From Mucilaginibacter myungsuensis (lineage in GTDB: Bacteria; Bacteroidota; Bacteroidia; Sphingobacteriales; Sphingobacteriaceae), in assembly GCF_015222005.1 (NCBI RefSeq), contig NZ_JADFFL010000002.1, forward strand, positions 682,001 through 746,000: a stretch of 64,000 bases of DNA, written 5' to 3'. Of the stretch, positions 1 through 8,732 are shown one piece after another (position 1 is the first letter of the stretch; each line of letters opens with the position of its first letter). The notes beneath the pieces were generated by a model. That model had not been told where the DNA came from. It did no database searches and was given only the letters and a program-made list of their open reading frames with translations. Made by a program: the position numbers and the translations under genes.

Positions 1-647
1 TGTATAAAGCTGAAAATAAAAGCCGCTATCCAAACCCCGCCATGCACACTCCCGGTCGAGCGCATTAATACGGATTGTAAACATCCGCGGAAAAAGAATT
101 CCTCGGCTATGGCAGGTAATACAGCAATGATCCCGATTGATATGATCAGATCGGCAGGTGTCCGCATGTTCAGCAGTACCTTAAATTGCGCCATTGCGGA
201 TGATTCCATCTCGCGTATCCACTTGTAAAGGCCGCTCCACGATGCCGGCAGTGTCATTTTTTGGTTAAAATACGCGGTGATATCAATGGTGGGGATGAAC
301 GATATCATGATCAGTGCCGCGATCGGCAATAAGATCCATGGCGTATAATTTTTAAGGCCAATATATTCTACCGGGTCGCGCATCAGCAGGTAAGCGAATA
401 CCAGCGCGGGGGCCAAAAAACCCACCACTGTGCCGCCTATAGCTAAGAAAAGCCGGAAAGCACCCAGGAATCCAGGGGCGTTGGTGTTGGTCATGTTCAT
501 GATGTTGTAGAACATGGGCATGCCGTAAATGGCAGCTACCAAACCAATGGCTATCAGCACCCCAACAAAGCTAAAGCCTAACCATAAGCCTACTAAAGAA
601 AAGAGCTGGCCGATGGTGTTTAAAGGTTGATGGCGGACTGTGGACAT
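1..647 (-). CDS. CPBP family intramembrane glutamic endopeptidase, 3' end cut by the window
   Basis: I translated this from the complement. The ATG is at 647 and the frame stays open to base 1, so the C-terminus lies outside the window. The N-terminal half holds several hydrophobic segments (about residues 10-35, 55-80 and 98-115). Near the cut end is EEFFFRG, the first CPBP (CAAX protease/bacteriocin-processing, Abi) motif, followed by a membrane segment ending FIFSFI, where the second His motif normally begins. CPBP proteins are membrane proteases that process prenylated proteins or bacteriocins; the substrate cannot be inferred here. It diverges from dusB across only 44 bases, so the two genes share a promoter region. 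Confidence 0.85.
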   Translation of the reverse strand, partial: MSTVRHQPLNTIGQLFSLVGLWLGFSFVGVLIAIGLVAAIYGMPMFYNIMNMTNTNAPGFLGAFRLFLAIGGTVVGFLAPALVFAYLLMRDPVEYIGLKNYTPWILLPIAALIMISFIPTIDITAYFNQKMTLPASWSGLYKWIREMESSAMAQFKVLLNMRTPADLIISIGIIAVLPAIAEEFFFRGCLQSVLMRSTGSVHGGVWIAAFIFSFI

Positions 648-666
648 ATAGATGTTATAAATTTAG

Positions 667-674
667 TATTTTTG
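667..674 (+). promoter_or_regulatory. -7 promoter element of dusB
   Basis: TATTTTTG matches the Bacteroidota sigma -7 consensus TAnnTTTG and lies 17 bases before the dusB ATG. No clear -33 TTTG is seen. It sits inside the 44-base divergent gap. Confidence 0.5.
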
Positions 675-691
675 CAGCGTTAAATATACGC

Positions 692-1687
692 ATGTCCGTT
701 CAAATAGGAAATATAGATCTTGGGGAGTTCCCGCTGCTGCTGGCACCGATGGAAGATGTGAGCGATCCGCCTTTCCGTTATGTGTGCAAACAGAACGGGG
801 CCGATATGATGTACACCGAGTTCATCTCGTCGGAAGGATTGATCCGCGACGCGGCCAAAAGCCTTAAAAAGCTGGACATATTTGAGTACGAGCGCCCTAT
901 CGGTATCCAGATCTTTGGTTCGGATATTGACCACATGCGCGAAGCTACCGAGATTGCCACCCAAGCAGGTCCCGACCTGATGGATATTAACTACGGCTGC
1001 CCGGTAAAACAGGTAGCCTGCCGTGGTGCCGGTGCAAGTTTATTGCAGGATATTGACAAAATGGTGGCCATGACCAGTGCCGTGGTGAAAGCTACGCACC
1101 TACCCGTTACTGTGAAAACCCGCTTAGGCTGGGACGATAATACCAAGAACGTTTATGAAGTGGCTGAACGTTTGCAGGATGTGGGCATTAAAGCCCTCAC
1201 CATCCACGGCCGTACCCGCGCCCAAATGTATAAAGGGGAAGCCGATTGGAAGCTGATCCGTGATATCCGTAAGAATCCGCGCATAAAGATACCGATCTTT
1301 GGTAACGGCGATATCGATAGCCCGCAAAAGGCTGCCCAGTGGCGCATGGAGTACGAGGTTGACGGGATGATGATTGGTCGTGCCGCTATTGGTTACCCAT
1401 GGATCTTCCGCGAGGTGAAGCATTACTTTAAGACCGGCGAGTTTTTAGCGCCACCGACCATTGTCGAACGTGTGGAAGTTTGCCGTACGCACTTGCAGAA
1501 GTCCGTTGAGTGGAAAGGTCCTAAGACGGGGATCTTTGAGATGCGACGCCACTATAGTAACTACTTTAAAGGAGTAGATCATTTTAAAGAGTTCCGTATG
1601 AAATTGGTATCGGCCCAAACTATTGACGATGTTAATGCGTTGCTTGACGAGGTGACCTATCATTACAGTAATTTGGAATTGGCGTAA
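692..1687 (+). CDS. dusB: tRNA-dihydrouridine synthase, DusB type
   Basis: A 331-residue flavoenzyme that reduces uridine to dihydrouridine in the tRNA D-loop using FMN and NAD(P)H. The TIM-barrel motifs are all present in order: APMEDVSDPPFR near residue 19, the active-site segment DINYGCPVKQV followed by GAGASLL, VKTRLGWD, TIHGRTRAQMYKG and GNGDI, with the phosphate-binding MIGRAAIGYPWIF near the end of the barrel. The helical C-terminal tRNA-binding domain follows. Length is normal for DusB. It stands alone with its own promoter and diverges from the CPBP protease gene. Confidence 0.95.
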   Translation: MSVQIGNIDLGEFPLLLAPMEDVSDPPFRYVCKQNGADMMYTEFISSEGLIRDAAKSLKKLDIFEYERPIGIQIFGSDIDHMREATEIATQAGPDLMDINYGCPVKQVACRGAGASLLQDIDKMVAMTSAVVKATHLPVTVKTRLGWDDNTKNVYEVAERLQDVGIKALTIHGRTRAQMYKGEADWKLIRDIRKNPRIKIPIFGNGDIDSPQKAAQWRMEYEVDGMMIGRAAIGYPWIFREVKHYFKTGEFLAPPTIVERVEVCRTHLQKSVEWKGPKTGIFEMRRHYSNYFKGVDHFKEFRMKLVSAQTIDDVNALLDEVTYHYSNLELA

Positions 1688-1857
1688 AGCACCCACGGCG
1701 GTGTTGATCGCGACAAATAGGCATTTATTTTAATGCCTGATCGTCATAAAATTATAAACCCGGCCTGCCGGGGTAATTTATTTGTCAGTTTGTCATTCAG
1801 GCACTTGTGGCAAGTAATTTGAATATAGATATTTGTTGAACTTAAAAATAATTTATC

Positions 1858-2178
1858 ATGGCTTTAGAAATAACAGACGCAAACTTTGAGGAGCTTGTGT
1901 TAAGATCAGATAAACCGGTATTGGTTGACTTTTGGGCAGAATGGTGTGGCCCATGTAGAATGGTTGGCCCGGTAGTAGAAGAGATAGCGAAAGAGTACGA
2001 CGGCAAAGCTGTTGTTGGCAAAGTTAACGTTGACAATAACCCGGGCATCTCTATGAAATTCGGTATCCGTAACATCCCTGCTTTACTGTACTTTAACGGT
2101 GGCGAGGTTGTTGACAAACAAATTGGCGCTGTGCCAAAATCGGTATTATCGCAAAAATTAGATAAGCAATTAGCGTAA
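1858..2178 (+). CDS. trxA: Thioredoxin
   Basis: A 106-residue cytoplasmic thioredoxin of standard length. The redox motif WCGPC sits at about residues 28-32 after LVDFWAEW, and the cis-proline segment is RNIPALLYF. There is no signal peptide, so it is the general disulfide reductant rather than a secreted TlpA-type protein. A weak promoter candidate (TTG at 1805, GATATTTG at 1828-1835) lies upstream, and two hairpins follow, the second a clear terminator, so the gene is probably monocistronic. Confidence 0.96.
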   Translation: MALEITDANFEELVLRSDKPVLVDFWAEWCGPCRMVGPVVEEIAKEYDGKAVVGKVNVDNNPGISMKFGIRNIPALLYFNGGEVVDKQIGAVPKSVLSQKLDKQLA

Positions 2179-2189
2179 GCTGAGTTTAA

Positions 2190-2250
2190 GCCGGATGATC
2201 TCCGGCTCTGCAATATAAAAGCCGCTCCGGATAGTCCGGAGCGGCTTTTT
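2190..2250 (+). terminator. Double hairpin with rho-independent terminator after trxA
   Basis: A first small stem GCCGGA/TCCGGC lies at 2190-2206. The second stem has 11-base perfect arms GCCGCTCCGGA (2221-2231) and TCCGGAGCGGC (2235-2245), a TAG loop and a run of five T. Confidence 0.85.
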
Positions 2251-2362
2251 ATGTTTGGTATTTTGTATACGAAAGCCCTACATTCGGGAGATACGAGGTA
2301 TCGTGTCTGTACAAAAGAACCGGTCCACTGGTTAACCGATCACCGGTTAACTGAACACCGAC

Positions 2363-3004
2363 CTACGTATTCTTCACCACAATGCTCTCGGCTACATCGC
2401 CTACAAGCTTGGCTTTATCTGTGGCGGTCTCTAAGGCCAAAAGTATCTCGTTGTATTTGATCAGCTCTATGGCGTTGGTCTCTGTAACCAAAAGGGCGGC
2501 AACGGCTTTGTTATACACATTATCGGCATAGTGCTCTAACTTTTTGATAGCGTTGACGGATTCGGTGATCACATCTACCTTTTTTATCTGAGCTAAAGCC
2601 AATATGCAACGTTCCTGCTCGGCGCAAATGTCTACGATCAGTCCGGCAAGTTCTTTAATTGGCGGGGTGATCTCTTTTGGCTGATACAGGTTGATACGGC
2701 GTGCGGAGATATTGATGTAGCCGGCAACGGTATCTATCGCTTTAACCAGGTCGGTCATATCACTGCGCTCGAAAGGCGAGACAAGGGCGCGGCCCGATTC
2801 GGCAAATAACTCGCGGGTAATTTCCTGGCTTTTAGTGCGTAAGCGGTTGATGGCAGCGTATTGCGGCTTTTGCTCATCGTTGGTGCTGATAGCTTCTAAA
2901 AGAAGTTTGGCCATTTCAGTAGCATTTTCTGCCGATTGGTTGAAGTGGTCGAAGAAAATGTCGCTCTTGTTACGGAACATTGAACTAAAAACACCTTGTT
3001 GCAT
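2363..3004 (-). CDS. DUF47 / PhoU-like phosphate transport regulator homologue
   Basis: An all-helical protein of the DUF47 family (YkaA/PhoU-like), whose members usually sit beside PiT phosphate transporters and are thought to modulate them. The N-terminal DIFFDHFNQSAENATEMAKLL and the central helices around the TDLVKAIDTVAGYIN segment fit the family. The frame opens upstream with a TTG, but the ATG at 3004 (MQQGVFSS...) is preferred, giving 213 residues. No phosphate transporter gene is adjacent, so the functional link is not supported by context here. An 8-base inverted repeat lies just upstream of the start. Confidence 0.75.
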   Translation of the reverse strand: MQQGVFSSMFRNKSDIFFDHFNQSAENATEMAKLLLEAISTNDEQKPQYAAINRLRTKSQEITRELFAESGRALVSPFERSDMTDLVKAIDTVAGYINISARRINLYQPKEITPPIKELAGLIVDICAEQERCILALAQIKKVDVITESVNAIKKLEHYADNVYNKAVAALLVTETNAIELIKYNEILLALETATDKAKLVGDVAESIVVKNT

Positions 3005-3041
3005 AGCGTTGATGTAAGTACGCAGCAAAGCTAAACAAGCT

Positions 3042-3064
3042 ATTGTTAAGTTAATGTTAACAAT
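3042..3064. promoter_or_regulatory. Inverted repeat ATTGTTAA-N7-TTAACAAT
   Basis: Perfect 8-base arms (3042-3049 and 3057-3064) around a 7-base spacer lie between the divergent DUF47 and flavin reductase genes. The position suits an operator; no regulator can be named. Confidence 0.35.
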
Positions 3065-3149
3065 TGGTCATAATTATTTAACATCAATTGAGGTCTACCC
3101 TTAAATTCGGTAACAATGTTGTGCGCCACCTAATTTATACCTTTACCTT

Positions 3150-4040
3150 ATGCTTAGCTTAAATGTTGCCCAACTTACCCCGATAGAACTGCAGAACTAC
3201 CTGCAACACGCCATCGCGCCTCGCCCGATCGCCCTGGCCAGCACCATAGATACCGCTGGGAAAGTAAACTTAAGTCCCTTCAGTTTCTTCAATATGTTCA
3301 GCACTAACCCGCCGGTCTGCATTATCTCTCCATCACGACGGGTGCGGGATAATACTACCAAGCACACCTTGGAGAATTTAAAAGAGGTGCGCGAACTGGT
3401 GATCAACATTGTTAACTACAGCATGGTGCAGCAAACATCGCTCAGCAGTGTGGAGTATGCACAAGGTGTAAATGAATTTGCAAAAGCCGGGTTTACCGAG
3501 CTACCGTCGCAATTGGTCAGGCCGCCGCGTGTGGCCGAGTCACCGGTGCAGCTGGAGTGCGTAGTAAATGATATCGTAAGCCTGGGCGATGGCCCGGGCG
3601 CAGGCAATCTTATCATTGCCGAAATTAAGCTGATCCACGTTGCCGATGAGGTATTAAGCACAGACGGCAAGATAGACCCCTTTAAAATGGATCAGGTGGC
3701 CCGCCTTGGCGGCGACTGGTATTGCCGGGTCACTAAAGATAACTTATTTACGGTAGCTAAACCTAACCGCGATATCGGCATCGGGGTAGATGCGCTGCCT
3801 TACAACGTCCGCAACTCGACCGTACTGACAGGTAACGACCTTGGCCAATTAGGTAACCTGGCCGCCTTGCCGGATGATGACGTGGTAGAAGCTTTTGCCA
3901 ACATCGACGAAGTTAAAGAGATACTGGATGCCACCATTGGCGATAGCCATACCCGCGAGTTACAGTTGCATTTGAAAGCGAAAGCTTTGCTTGCTGAGGG
4001 TAGGGTTGAGGATGCGCTGACGGTGTTATTTATAGACTAA
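3150..4040 (+). CDS. Flavin reductase family protein
   Basis: A 296-residue protein. The first ~200 residues match the flavin reductase-like (DIM6/NTAB, split-barrel FMN-binding) domain: APRPIALASTID, NLSPFSFFNMFSTNPP and the later SPVQLECVV. Members use bound FMN for NAD(P)H-dependent reduction or as a component of two-part monooxygenases; the actual substrate is unknown. Beyond residue ~205 is an extra helical C-terminal stretch of about 90 residues. A near-consensus -7 (TACCTTTA, 3138-3145) lies only 4 bases before the ATG, so the transcript could be nearly leaderless. Confidence 0.85.
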   Translation: MLSLNVAQLTPIELQNYLQHAIAPRPIALASTIDTAGKVNLSPFSFFNMFSTNPPVCIISPSRRVRDNTTKHTLENLKEVRELVINIVNYSMVQQTSLSSVEYAQGVNEFAKAGFTELPSQLVRPPRVAESPVQLECVVNDIVSLGDGPGAGNLIIAEIKLIHVADEVLSTDGKIDPFKMDQVARLGGDWYCRVTKDNLFTVAKPNRDIGIGVDALPYNVRNSTVLTGNDLGQLGNLAALPDDDVVEAFANIDEVKEILDATIGDSHTRELQLHLKAKALLAEGRVEDALTVLFID

Positions 4041-4052
4041 AGTAAACCTCAT

Positions 4053-7000
4053 CTACCGCTGCCTTACTATACTCACCGGCCCTAACAACCCGCTGTTCCG
4101 TAAAGCCGCGTTCTTTGGCGGACCACTAATGGTCCAGGTCTTACGTTGACTTTCGGGTTGGGCGGCATCGTAGGCAAGACGGTTGAACCAGGTGCTGGTC
4201 ACCTCCACTTTTAGCACATTATTGCCGAGGGTTATCGCCTTGCTGATATCCACCCGATAAGGCGGAGACCATACCGTCCCTACTTCTTTACCGTTAAGGG
4301 TCACCTTGGCGATCATAGCCACGTTGCCCAGGTCCAGTAACAGTTTCTCCGGACCGTAGTTAACGTCGTTAAAAAAGGTGTTGGTATATGTTGCCGTTCC
4401 CGAAAATGCTTTGCCTTCGGCAGATAGGTCCAGGTCCTTCCATGGTCTCAATTCATTTACTGTTAACAACTTTGACGCACCCCATCCATCAGGGAAGCTG
4501 AGCTCCCAATTGTTTGATAATTTACGGCCGTTCTGCTCTTGCACTACCCGTGCTACTGTAGTAGGCTTTTGATCATGCCGGAAAACTAAAAAACAAGAGC
4601 CTGCCTGCGGCAGATCCAGTTCGATGCCGCTGCGACCGTCTTTCGTGATCGATGCAAAAGCTTGGGTCGTGCCTGTGATCGGGTCCCATAATTCTACAGC
4701 GCCGGTATTTTTGATATCCAGCGTCCCTTTAAAACCCTCGCCTTTGGGAGCAGTGATCAGGTACCAATCAGCCCCGGCAGTTTTTCGGTGCGACCATAGC
4801 GCGTTGCCGCCCGTAACATCTGGTGCTATTTTTAGCGTTGTTAACGCGTTGCCTAAGTTAATGCCCGAGAGCAGCGTACCCTTACCGATGATGCGCATAC
4901 CAGGCTTGCCGTCGCCCCAGATCTTTTTAACCGCTGCGTTAAAGCGTTGTTGTGATGTTTTGCCGCCGGTCAACGTCACTAAAGTTTTAGGCGCGTTTCC
5001 TACTACGGTCGCTCCGGCGCGGATCAGTTGATCCAGTTTCTCTAAGGTTTGAGGGAGCATGTGGGTGGTCTCGGGTAGCCATAGTACGCGGTATTGTATG
5101 CCTTCGGGCGTGGTCAGCATACCGTTGACCACTTTCAGGCGGTTCAGCAGCACGTCGGGGTTACAATAGTCGTATTTAAAACCTTGCGGGAAAGGCGCTT
5201 CCTGGTCGGGTTTGTGGCCGATCTCATCACCCAGATACCAAAGCACATCGGACACAGGTTTGCCACGCTCCAGCATATAACTCAGCCTTGCAAAGTAGCC
5301 GTTAAACTCAGGCATATGTTTCCACCAGGTCTGCCCGCGTAAGAACGGCGTACCGATGTTAGATCCGAACGATGTACCGGGCTTCAGCGAATCGGCCATG
5401 GGGTTGTGCGTATAGGTGTGATAGATCAAGTGGGTTACGCCTTCTATCGTGTTAACATTGGCTACCTCTTTCAGCATTGGCCATTGTTCATCCCAAGTCA
5501 GTTCAAAGGAAGTAAACGCTTCCGAACCCAGGCGCGGCTTGCCATACAAACGTGCGGCGGAGGCCGCCGGTTTAACAGGTTTAAAATTCAACGTACCCAC
5601 ATAGCCTTTATTAAAAGGTTGCCAAAACTCGCACATTGGCACATCGGCAAATTTGTAATACTCCAAAATATCGGCAGGGAAAACGTCCCCGGCAGCCGTC
5701 TCGTATGACACAGCCAGACCATGTTGTTTAGCCAGTTTCACCATCCTGCCGTAGAATTTGTTGGTGTACAGATCGTTAATAGTGGCCCGCCAATCGTGCA
5801 GGAAGCGGAAGGTGGTCTCCTGATCGCTCATGACATAGCCAAATATCGCCGGCAACCATTTGCGTAGCTGATAGCCTGAAACCCGGGCAAACTCGGCTTC
5901 CATATCGGCCGTCCAGGTCTGGGTTTCGCACTCCCAACTGTCCATCAGCATGCCGGTCAGTAAGCCGCCAGCCAGTGCCCCATTGGGGCTGGATAAACGG
6001 CCGATATATCCGGCAAAATGCGCATCGGCCCCTGCTTCAGATAGTTTGTTGCACTCCCAACCAGTACCTTCTTTAGGGGCGGGACCATTTTTCATACCGC
6101 TATTTACGTGGCCTATACGCAGTACGGTCCAGTTGCCTGCCGGGGCTGTCCAGTTCAGGTCGCCCTTGGCATCCATCATTTTGGTAATGTCGATGATCTT
6201 GGCCAGATCCAAATAGGTTTGTCGTGATTGGGCATAGTCTGTACCACTCCTATCAATATTGCGCAAGGTCCAACCCGCTTCTGATTCCCAATTATTTTTC
6301 CGCGCGGCTGTGTAAAAATGGATATAGCGCAACTGCATATCGTGCTTGTTCTCTATCCAGATCTTTAAGCCTTTGGCTTTAACCTCCGGACAGGCCAACG
6401 TTACCGGCCTGTTGTCCTGAAAGTTAGCTGCCGGCACGGCGGTGTTCAATATCTCGCGGGTAGTGCCGTCGGCCAGGGTTGCCTGTACTTTTACATTTAC
6501 ACCCGGCTGGTAATCCCAGGCGTGGCTCATACTGTTCACGCTGGGCAGCTCTATGGTACGGATGGTTGCCGGCCCGGCAAAATTCACCTCGGCCCAGTAA
6601 GGTTCGCCTTGTGGGGCAGGCTTTAGCGTTACAGGCTTTTCTTTTTCGCTCATTAGCAGGTCAGCCCATTTTAGGTCGCCGCTACCGTTGGCAGATGTTG
6701 GTATCAAGGGCTTGCCCGTATCGTCTAATGGAGTAGGGAACGCCAGCACGGTAATGTCTTTATAATTGCGCCAATCCTCCTTACTCGGTTGCGGCTGATC
6801 AAGATGGATATTTACCTTCCCACCCTTTACATCGGTACGGCTCCAAGCCAGGTGGCGCATAGCATTTTCAGGCGTGATCCAAGGGCCACCGGCCATAGCC
6901 CAGCCCGGGCAATTTTGCATGGTAAATTTTAGTCCAAGGCGTTTACATTCTAACGCGGTATGCTTTACAGCATCTTCCCAAAGTGGACTCAGGCAGGTGA

Positions 7001-7316
7001 TCTGTGGCTGCACTCCCGGCCACGGTCCGCCAAACTGACCGTGAAATAATTGGATGCCCGAAATACCCGACTTAGCTATCGCCTCCAGATCTTTAGTGAT
7101 GCCGGGTTTGGATACATTGCCGCCAATAAAATGGAACCAGGTCTCGGGATAATAAACCTTACCCGGTGACTTGAAAGCTACTTTATCATGCTCACCAAAG
7201 TTCCGGTCCAGTTCCACCTTAGATGGAACAATCGGCGCAACTTGCGCCATTGGCGATAAAGCAGATAAAGACAAAAGGCAGGTCAGCGCGTAAAAGCAGA
7301 CGTTTTTCAGGTTCAT
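4053..7316 (-). CDS. Glycoside hydrolase family 106 (alpha-L-rhamnosidase-like), secreted
   Basis: A very large protein of about 1087 residues. The frame opens at a GTG (7358), but the ATG at 7316 is directly followed by a signal peptide (MNLKNVCFYALTCLLSLSAL), so that start is chosen. Family features include YYPETWFHFIGGNVSKPGI, the segment ISGIQLFHG, the QNCPGWAMAGGPWI stretch near residue 145, and a C-terminal beta-sandwich with LNGKEVGTVWSPPYRVDIS, typical of GH106 enzymes that remove rhamnose from pectic or related glycans. It probably acts in the periplasm or at the cell surface. It runs convergently toward the flavin reductase gene (12-base gap). Substrate is inferred from the family only. 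Confidence 0.88.
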   Translation of the reverse strand: MNLKNVCFYALTCLLSLSALSPMAQVAPIVPSKVELDRNFGEHDKVAFKSPGKVYYPETWFHFIGGNVSKPGITKDLEAIAKSGISGIQLFHGQFGGPWPGVQPQITCLSPLWEDAVKHTALECKRLGLKFTMQNCPGWAMAGGPWITPENAMRHLAWSRTDVKGGKVNIHLDQPQPSKEDWRNYKDITVLAFPTPLDDTGKPLIPTSANGSGDLKWADLLMSEKEKPVTLKPAPQGEPYWAEVNFAGPATIRTIELPSVNSMSHAWDYQPGVNVKVQATLADGTTREILNTAVPAANFQDNRPVTLACPEVKAKGLKIWIENKHDMQLRYIHFYTAARKNNWESEAGWTLRNIDRSGTDYAQSRQTYLDLAKIIDITKMMDAKGDLNWTAPAGNWTVLRIGHVNSGMKNGPAPKEGTGWECNKLSEAGADAHFAGYIGRLSSPNGALAGGLLTGMLMDSWECETQTWTADMEAEFARVSGYQLRKWLPAIFGYVMSDQETTFRFLHDWRATINDLYTNKFYGRMVKLAKQHGLAVSYETAAGDVFPADILEYYKFADVPMCEFWQPFNKGYVGTLNFKPVKPAASAARLYGKPRLGSEAFTSFELTWDEQWPMLKEVANVNTIEGVTHLIYHTYTHNPMADSLKPGTSFGSNIGTPFLRGQTWWKHMPEFNGYFARLSYMLERGKPVSDVLWYLGDEIGHKPDQEAPFPQGFKYDYCNPDVLLNRLKVVNGMLTTPEGIQYRVLWLPETTHMLPQTLEKLDQLIRAGATVVGNAPKTLVTLTGGKTSQQRFNAAVKKIWGDGKPGMRIIGKGTLLSGINLGNALTTLKIAPDVTGGNALWSHRKTAGADWYLITAPKGEGFKGTLDIKNTGAVELWDPITGTTQAFASITKDGRSGIELDLPQAGSCFLVFRHDQKPTTVARVVQEQNGRKLSNNWELSFPDGWGASKLLTVNELRPWKDLDLSAEGKAFSGTATYTNTFFNDVNYGPEKLLLDLGNVAMIAKVTLNGKEVGTVWSPPYRVDISKAITLGNNVLKVEVTSTWFNRLAYDAAQPESQRKTWTISGPPKNAALRNSGLLGPVSIVRQR

Positions 7317-7702
7317 AGGATGGCGGTTAAGAATTGGCGTGGTCGGTTTACTACACACAGCGTGTGCAGCTTAAGCTAAAGTACGTCAATAAAAACAATA
7401 ACCGTCCCTTACTGTCCTGTTTACCGTGTACCCACATTTTTTTTATGTGCCGGAGGTACTACCTGTTTATAGAAAAACGGCCCACTACGATAATGCCTCA
7501 GAGAGGCTACCCTTGGTGGATATGCTTAGCTTAAGGGTACTTCCTTCGGAAGAATTTCATTTTTCACGATCATTGCTATAAAGAGTTAGCCCCGTCCCGG
7601 GGCAGATAAACCAATTTCAAAGATGTAGTTACACGGTAATTTGCCGATCCACCTACGTCATTTCATCTAAACGACCTAACGGATCCATAAACTCAGCTAC
7701 AA
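7317..7702. other. Intergenic region with several small palindromes, no gene seen
   Basis: The stretch between the GH106 start and the DUF808 stop holds no convincing ORF. It contains CACAC/GTGTG (7354-7366), the perfect palindrome AGCTTAAGCT (7368-7377), arms TACCCTT (7508-7514)/AAGGGTA (7533-7539), the hairpin CTTCC-TTC-GGAAG (7540-7552) and GCCCCG-TCC-CGGGGC (7589-7603). None is followed by a T run in either direction, so they are not called as terminators. Confidence 0.4.
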
Positions 7703-8593
7703 CTACACCGCGTCAGCAGGTTTACCCTTAAACAGCCCGACTATCTTTATACCGATGGCAAACACCGCGAAAGCCAGCAGGCCGGCAGCAAAGCCGATCA
7801 GCATCTCGGTGATCACCGCAGGGATGCTGGGCAGGAAGTGATGGAAATAATCAATGTTGTGTACAAATATCCCGCCCGATACCATCAGCAGGGCTATGGT
7901 ACCGATGACCGCCAACGCTTTAATGATCAGCGGTAACAGGTCTACTAATAATTTCCCCAGCTTGCTCAGGAAGCCTACATTTTTACTCCGTTTAATGAGG
8001 TTGAGCCCCGCATCATCCATACGGACGATCAACGCTACCAATCCGTAAACACCTACTGTTGCCAATATAGCCACGATGGAAACTGTCAGGATCTGATTTA
8101 ACAGCGGCTTATCAAGTACCGAACTCAGGGCAATGATCACGATCTCTACCGACAGTATAAAATCGGTAGTGATGGCTTGTCTTATCTTGATCTTTTCCTG
8201 GTCCGCGCCTTGCTCTTCTACCGCTTCGGCGGCAGGTTTTTCAGGCGGATGTTCTTTCTTGTGAAAGAAATAGTGAATGATCTTTTCGACTCCCTCAAAG
8301 GCCAGGTAAAAGCCACCCAGAATAAGGACGTATTTGATTGCCTCAGGCAGGTAATAGTTGAGCAGGAACACGATCGGCAGGATGATCAGCTTATTAATGA
8401 ACGAGCCTTTGGTGATAGACCATAACACGGGCAACTCGCGGTTGGAAAGGAAGCCGGTGGCTTTTTCGGCGTTAACGGCCAGGTCATCGCCAAGGATGCC
8501 GGCGGTTTTGCGGGTGGCGATCTTGCTCGTTACGGCAATATCATCCATTAAAGCCGCTATATCATCCAAAACCGCGAAAAAACCTGAAGCCAT
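7703..8593 (-). CDS. DUF808 family inner-membrane protein (YedI-like)
   Basis: A 296-residue membrane protein opening with the DUF808 signature SGFFAVLDDIAALMDD and AGILGDDLAVNAEKA. Hydrophobic segments follow at about residues 70-110, 150-200, 220-250 and 265-290. The charged stretch between the second and third segments (HKKEHPPEKPAAEAVEEQ) is a likely cytoplasmic loop. The family is conserved in many bacteria, but its molecular role is not known. It lies downstream of moeA on the same strand with a 139-base gap, so co-transcription is uncertain. Confidence 0.88.
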   Translation of the reverse strand: MASGFFAVLDDIAALMDDIAVTSKIATRKTAGILGDDLAVNAEKATGFLSNRELPVLWSITKGSFINKLIILPIVFLLNYYLPEAIKYVLILGGFYLAFEGVEKIIHYFFHKKEHPPEKPAAEAVEEQGADQEKIKIRQAITTDFILSVEIVIIALSSVLDKPLLNQILTVSIVAILATVGVYGLVALIVRMDDAGLNLIKRSKNVGFLSKLGKLLVDLLPLIIKALAVIGTIALLMVSGGIFVHNIDYFHHFLPSIPAVITEMLIGFAAGLLAFAVFAIGIKIVGLFKGKPADAV

Positions 8594-8732
8594 ATTGTAG
8601 AAGTGTTTTATTAGGTAAGCGTAAAAGTAGACAGATCGTTTGAAAGCGGTGCGGGTTATTTTGAATTTAGGGGATATAGCAGCAGCGCAACAAGCATGTA
8701 GGCTTTGTTATGATCTTCGGGAACCGGATGTG